Source: Nitrospirota bacterium (lineage in GTDB: Bacteria; Nitrospirota; JACRHJ01). Taken from it: a DNA stretch of 8,813 nt. This document shows, piece after piece, positions 7,157 through 8,813 of this stretch. The number at the start of each line of letters is the position of its first letter. The first letter of the stretch is position 1. The stretch lies in the NCBI GenBank assembly GCA_027328825.1, contig DAHWTK010000069.1:1-8813 (forward strand), given 5' to 3'. Both the position numbers and the translations under genes were made by a program. The notes under the pieces are model-generated. The model had not been told where the DNA came from, did no database searches, and saw nothing but the letters and a program-made list of their open reading frames with translations.

Positions 7157-7623
7157 TAAAATTCGACTTCGAGGCGGGCCTTATCGACCTGCCCGTATTT
7201 TATATAAACCGTTTTCTTGCCGTCGTGCACAATAAGATTAAAACCTTCCCCGTCCGGGCTGTCTATCCTGCCCGTCAAGACCTTCTGTCCGTCTATTGCC
7301 TCGTTTGTCTTAACTTTCGCCAGCTTACCGTTAAAACGCAAAAAATCCGAAGGGTTATTAAGTGGCCTGTCAAGTCCCGGAGAGGAGACTTCCAGTACAT
7401 ACGCACCCTGTATGAAATCCTCCACCTCTATCAGAGTGTCGATTTCGCGGCTTACTGCTTCGCAGTCATCGATTGTAATGCCTCCAGGCTTGTCTATGAA
7501 AAATTGCAGGCGCCATCGGCCTCCCTCCATAACAAACTTGAGGTCCGCAAGCTCGTAGCCCATTTCCTCGAGCACCGGTCCGGCAATTCTTTTCGCGGCG
7601 TCTACTATCTTTTCCCTGGCCAC
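7156..7623 (-). CDS. rimP: ribosome maturation factor RimP
   Basis: RimP binds free 30S subunits and assists their maturation, including assembly around S12. From the GTG at 7623 the product is 155 residues, the usual length. Signatures are the N-terminal helix and APVLEE-type segment IAGPVLEEMGYELADLKFV (13-31), GGITIDDCEAVSREID (47-62), the diagnostic YVLEVSSPGLDRPL (75-88), and a C-terminal SH3-like domain ending KARLEVEF. The frame is open to 7779, but the added 52 residues cross an intrinsic terminator and look like non-coding sequence (cysteine- and aromatic-rich, no family similarity), so the GTG is preferred. The start is still uncertain: the nearest GGAGG lies 15 nt upstream, longer than usual, and is contained in a hairpin. 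The gene opens the operon, and its stop overlaps the nusA ribosome-binding site. Confidence 0.93.
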   Translation of the reverse strand: MAREKIVDAAKRIAGPVLEEMGYELADLKFVMEGGRWRLQFFIDKPGGITIDDCEAVSREIDTLIEVEDFIQGAYVLEVSSPGLDRPLNNPSDFLRFNGKLAKVKTNEAIDGQKVLTGRIDSPDGEGFNLIVHDGKKTVYIKYGQVDKARLEVEF

Positions 7624-7638
7624 CCTTACCCCCGCCCA

Positions 7639-7662
7639 CCTCCCCCGCAAGCAGAGAGGAGG
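7639..7662 (-). promoter_or_regulatory. hairpin enclosing the Shine-Dalgarno-like sequence before rimP
   Basis: On the minus strand CCTCCTCT (7655-7662) can pair with GGGGGAGG (7639-7646) to give 8 bp including two G-U pairs, around an 8-nt loop CTGCTTGC. The 3' arm is the only Shine-Dalgarno-like sequence ahead of the rimP GTG, with 15 nt between them. If formed, the hairpin would hide it. The segment also looks like the GC-rich palindromic repeats that are scattered between genes in many bacteria. Both readings are inference. Confidence 0.4.
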
Positions 7663-7672
7663 AAACCCACCT

Positions 7673-7704
7673 AAACAAAAAGAGTGGGCCTTTCGAGCCC
7701 ACCC
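7673..7704 (-). terminator. intrinsic terminator or attenuator upstream of rimP
   Basis: On the minus strand a GC-rich stem GTGGGC (7697-7702) and GCCCAC (7684-7689) encloses a 7-nt loop TCGAAAG. One G-U and one G-C pair at the base extend it to 8 bp. TCTTTTTGTTT follows (7673-7683). This is a recognisable intrinsic terminator in the operon direction and would end transcripts of the M50 protease gene. The U-tract is interrupted and the stem base contains a wobble pair, features associated in Bacillus with NusA-stimulated terminators. On the plus strand no T-tract follows, so it acts in one direction only. Confidence 0.8.
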
Positions 7705-7729
7705 AGGTGATTGCTTCTGAGTTATGTAT

Positions 7730-7758
7730 TTTTTATCACAAATTACGGGGAAATGCAA
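7730..7758 (-). promoter_or_regulatory. possible promoter for the rimP-nusA-infB operon
   Basis: On the minus strand TTGCAT (7753-7758) and TAAAAA (7730-7735) are separated by 17 nt, the ideal sigma70 spacing, but match the consensus hexamers only 3/6 and 4/6. Initiation would fall near 7723, placing the terminator inside the leader. It is the best candidate in the intergenic region: between the terminator and the rimP start the sequence is GC-rich with no -10-like element. Read-through from the M50 gene, or an unrecognised promoter, remains possible. Confidence 0.35.
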
Positions 7759-7786
7759 GAGAAAAAAGGAGAAAATCACGCGATAT

Positions 7787-8635
7787 TCAGGGTGCTACGG
7801 CTATCGGCACGGGTGTGAACGTGATTATGAAAATCAGAAAGGCAAAAACGCCTATGGCAATCCTTTTTGCATCCAGGGGTTGGGCGGGGTCCTCGACTGG
7901 AGGGTGCTTCGTGCCAAGGAAAAGAAGCAGTATTCCCCAGATAAGCCAGCCGGGGAAAAGAAAACCCATAGCGATGAGCGCGACCAGAAAAATTTTGGAT
8001 ATCAGCCTGTGCCGTTTGGCGAAAAAGGCATACGCCACGTGCCCGCCGTCCAACTGGCCGACCGGTATAAGGTTAATCGACGTAACGAAAAAACCCACCC
8101 AGCCTGCCACGGCCACCGGGCTCAGGTCGATCGCCTGAGAATGCAGATCTCCCTTTATGAATATGCGCATAAGGAAGTTGTATATCAGGGAGCCTCCGAG
8201 TATCGTCTGGCCGGAGGCCGGAGGGCGCGCGGGCAATGTGCGGGACATTGAAAGGCCTATCGAGCAAACGATAACTGACAACAGAAATCCTGCTATCGGG
8301 CCTGAGGCCCCGATGTCGATTAGCGCGGACTTGTCCCGGATGCGGGATTTCATTTTTATCACCGCGCCGAGTGTCCCGAAAATATTGGGAAATGGGATAA
8401 AATACGGCAGTGTCGCAATAACTTTATGCCGGCGGGAATTAACGTAATGTGCCATTTCATGCACGCCGAGTATTGTCATGAGCGGCAGGGCAAAAGGAGC
8501 TCCCTTTACGAGGCCGGGGAGTATGCGGTGCGGGAACTCTCTGAAAAGGTCATATTCCTGTATGAAATACGCTCCGGCGAACAGTGTCGAGAAGACGGTC
8601 AGGACGAATAGAAGCAGGTGGAGTTTTATTTTCAT
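7787..8635 (-). CDS. site-2-type zinc metalloprotease, peptidase family M50
   Basis: The 282-residue polytopic membrane protein has the two hallmarks of intramembrane M50 proteases: HEMAH (59-63), the HExxH zinc motif with presumed catalytic Glu60, and NLIPVGQLDGGH (188-199), the NxxPxxxLDGG motif supplying the third ligand D196. Hydrophobic segments lie at about 5-27, 45-63, 104-130, 173-195, 211-241 and 258-280. The stretch PYFIPFPNIFGTLGAVIKMKS (77-97) and the late loop KHPPVEDPAQPLD (243-255) are typical of the subgroup related to plant EGY and cyanobacterial S2P homologues, which lacks a PDZ domain; none is present here. Substrate is unknown; relatives cleave membrane-bound regulators or serve in stress responses. 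It lies upstream of rimP in the same direction but is separated by an intrinsic terminator, and is divergent from trmL. No good Shine-Dalgarno sequence precedes the ATG. Confidence 0.92.
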   Translation of the reverse strand: MKIKLHLLLFVLTVFSTLFAGAYFIQEYDLFREFPHRILPGLVKGAPFALPLMTILGVHEMAHYVNSRRHKVIATLPYFIPFPNIFGTLGAVIKMKSRIRDKSALIDIGASGPIAGFLLSVIVCSIGLSMSRTLPARPPASGQTILGGSLIYNFLMRIFIKGDLHSQAIDLSPVAVAGWVGFFVTSINLIPVGQLDGGHVAYAFFAKRHRLISKIFLVALIAMGFLFPGWLIWGILLLFLGTKHPPVEDPAQPLDAKRIAIGVFAFLIFIITFTPVPIAVAP

Positions 8636-8638
8636 AGA

Positions 8639-8647
8639 TGTTATAAT
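8639..8647 (+). promoter_or_regulatory. extended -10 promoter of trmL, probably giving a leaderless mRNA
   Basis: The plus strand reads TGTTATAAT, a perfect match to the extended -10 consensus TGnTATAAT. The trmL ATG (8653) begins 5 nt after it, so initiation, normally about 7 nt downstream of the hexamer, would fall at or beside the A of the start codon. No Shine-Dalgarno sequence fits in the remaining bases. No good -35 is visible at 16-18 nt, which an extended -10 does not strictly need. Confidence 0.6.
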
Positions 8648-8652
8648 GCCCT

Positions 8653-8813
8653 ATGTTCCATATCGTGCTTTACCAGCCCGAAATCGCCGGGAACACGGGG
8701 AATATAGCCCGACTATCCGCCGCAACGGAATGCCGCCTTCACTTGGTGCGCCCGCTCGGATTTTCCCTTTCCGACCGATACCTTAAGCGCGCAGGTCTGG
8801 ACTACTGGCCGCA
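8653..8813 (+). CDS. trmL: tRNA (cytidine/uridine-34-2'-O)-methyltransferase TrmL, 5' part
   Basis: Only the first 53 codons are present; the gene runs off the right edge without a stop. The fragment begins MFHIVLYQPEIAGNTGNIAR and continues with LHLVRPLGFSLSDRYLKRAG and LDYWP, closely following the N-terminus of TrmL (YibK), a small SPOUT-class enzyme of about 155 residues. TrmL uses S-adenosylmethionine to methylate the ribose of the wobble nucleotide in certain tRNA-Leu isoacceptors. The conserved NTGNIxR segment is at residues 14-20 and the RAGLDYW segment at 47-53. The ATG aligns exactly with the family start. Its 5' end faces the M50 gene across a 17-bp spacer. A related SPOUT methyltransferase of the SpoU family cannot be fully excluded from a fragment, but PLGFSLSDRYLKRAGLDYW is characteristic of TrmL. 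Confidence 0.93.
   Translation, partial: MFHIVLYQPEIAGNTGNIARLSAATECRLHLVRPLGFSLSDRYLKRAGLDYWP

Larger units (their letters stand above)
7624..7786 (-). other. intergenic leader between the M50 gene and rimP
   Basis: These 163 bases hold no gene. Read toward rimP, the first half is AT-rich and offers the only promoter-like sequence. Next comes a clear intrinsic terminator, and then a GC-rich segment (7624-7662) with a hairpin and a Shine-Dalgarno-like GGGGGAGG. The motif GTGGG occurs three times on this strand (within 7697-7702, 7665-7670 and 7634-7639). The terminator's 3' arm could pair with the first or the third copy. I looked for a tRNA gene here, as in the E. coli metY-rimP leader, and saw none. 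Confidence 0.7.

Noticed and set aside
7624..7779. A 52-residue N-terminal extension of RimP from an upstream ATG.
   Set aside because: The extension would be encoded across an intrinsic terminator and a GC-rich hairpin, has unusual composition, and makes the protein longer than the family norm of about 155 residues.
7624..7786. A tRNA gene upstream of rimP, as in the E. coli metY leader.
   Set aside because: No cloverleaf, T-loop GTTCGA-type box or CCA end could be found. The hairpins present are a terminator and a GC-rich stem.
1..8813. CRISPR array, insertion sequence, toxin-antitoxin or phage-defence genes.
   Set aside because: No regularly spaced repeats, no terminal inverted repeats and no such protein families. 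All coding space is taken by recognised core genes.

Overview
The window holds one compact, leftward (minus-strand) translation/RNA-maturation operon, preceded by a membrane protease gene and a divergent tRNA-methyltransferase gene at the right edge. In transcription order the operon is rimP, nusA, a ylxR-ylxQ fusion, infB, ylxP (DUF503), rbfA, a DHH phosphoesterase of the NrnA type, and truB. This is the conserved bacterial nusA-infB cluster. The base composition is moderately GC-rich. A fused YlxR/L7Ae protein, a YlxP gene between infB and rbfA, and NrnA between rbfA and truB are an arrangement I associate with Nitrospirota, Desulfobacterota and neighbouring candidate phyla rather than enterobacteria. 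That placement is an impression from gene order, not a phylogenetic result.

Layout from left to right: 1-82 is non-coding sequence downstream of truB, with a weak hairpin and a short degenerate direct repeat. From 83 to 7623 the eight operon genes are packed with almost no spacing: a TGA/ATG abutment (nrnA-truB), an ATGA overlap (rbfA-nrnA), gaps of 6 and 3 nt (ylxP-rbfA, infB-ylxP), an 8-nt spacing (ylxR-infB), a 17-nt overlap (nusA-ylxR), and a 12-nt gap whose Shine-Dalgarno sequence overlaps the rimP stop codon (rimP-nusA). From 7624 to 7786 lies the only sizeable intergenic region. It contains a clear intrinsic terminator in the operon direction, a possible upstream promoter, and a second hairpin that includes the Shine-Dalgarno-like sequence before rimP. 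From 7787 to 8635 is a site-2-type (M50) zinc metalloprotease. A 17-bp divergent spacer carrying a perfect extended -10 separates it from trmL, which runs off the right edge.

The genes fit together functionally. RimP and RbfA mature the 30S subunit, NusA controls transcription elongation and termination, IF-2 starts translation, TruB makes pseudouridine 55 in tRNA, NrnA degrades short RNA oligonucleotides, and TrmL methylates the wobble base of certain tRNAs. YlxR/YlxQ and YlxP are RNA-linked companions of uncertain role.

I see no mobile element, CRISPR array, tRNA or rRNA gene, and no wholly new system. The best second-look items are regulatory: a terminator-like hairpin that operon transcription apparently must cross before reaching rimP-nusA, a probable leaderless trmL promoter in a 17-bp divergent spacer, and an unusual rimP 5' region. 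At protein level, the YlxR-L7Ae fusion, an insertion in the IF-2 N-domain and a Glu in NrnA motif I deserve a look.
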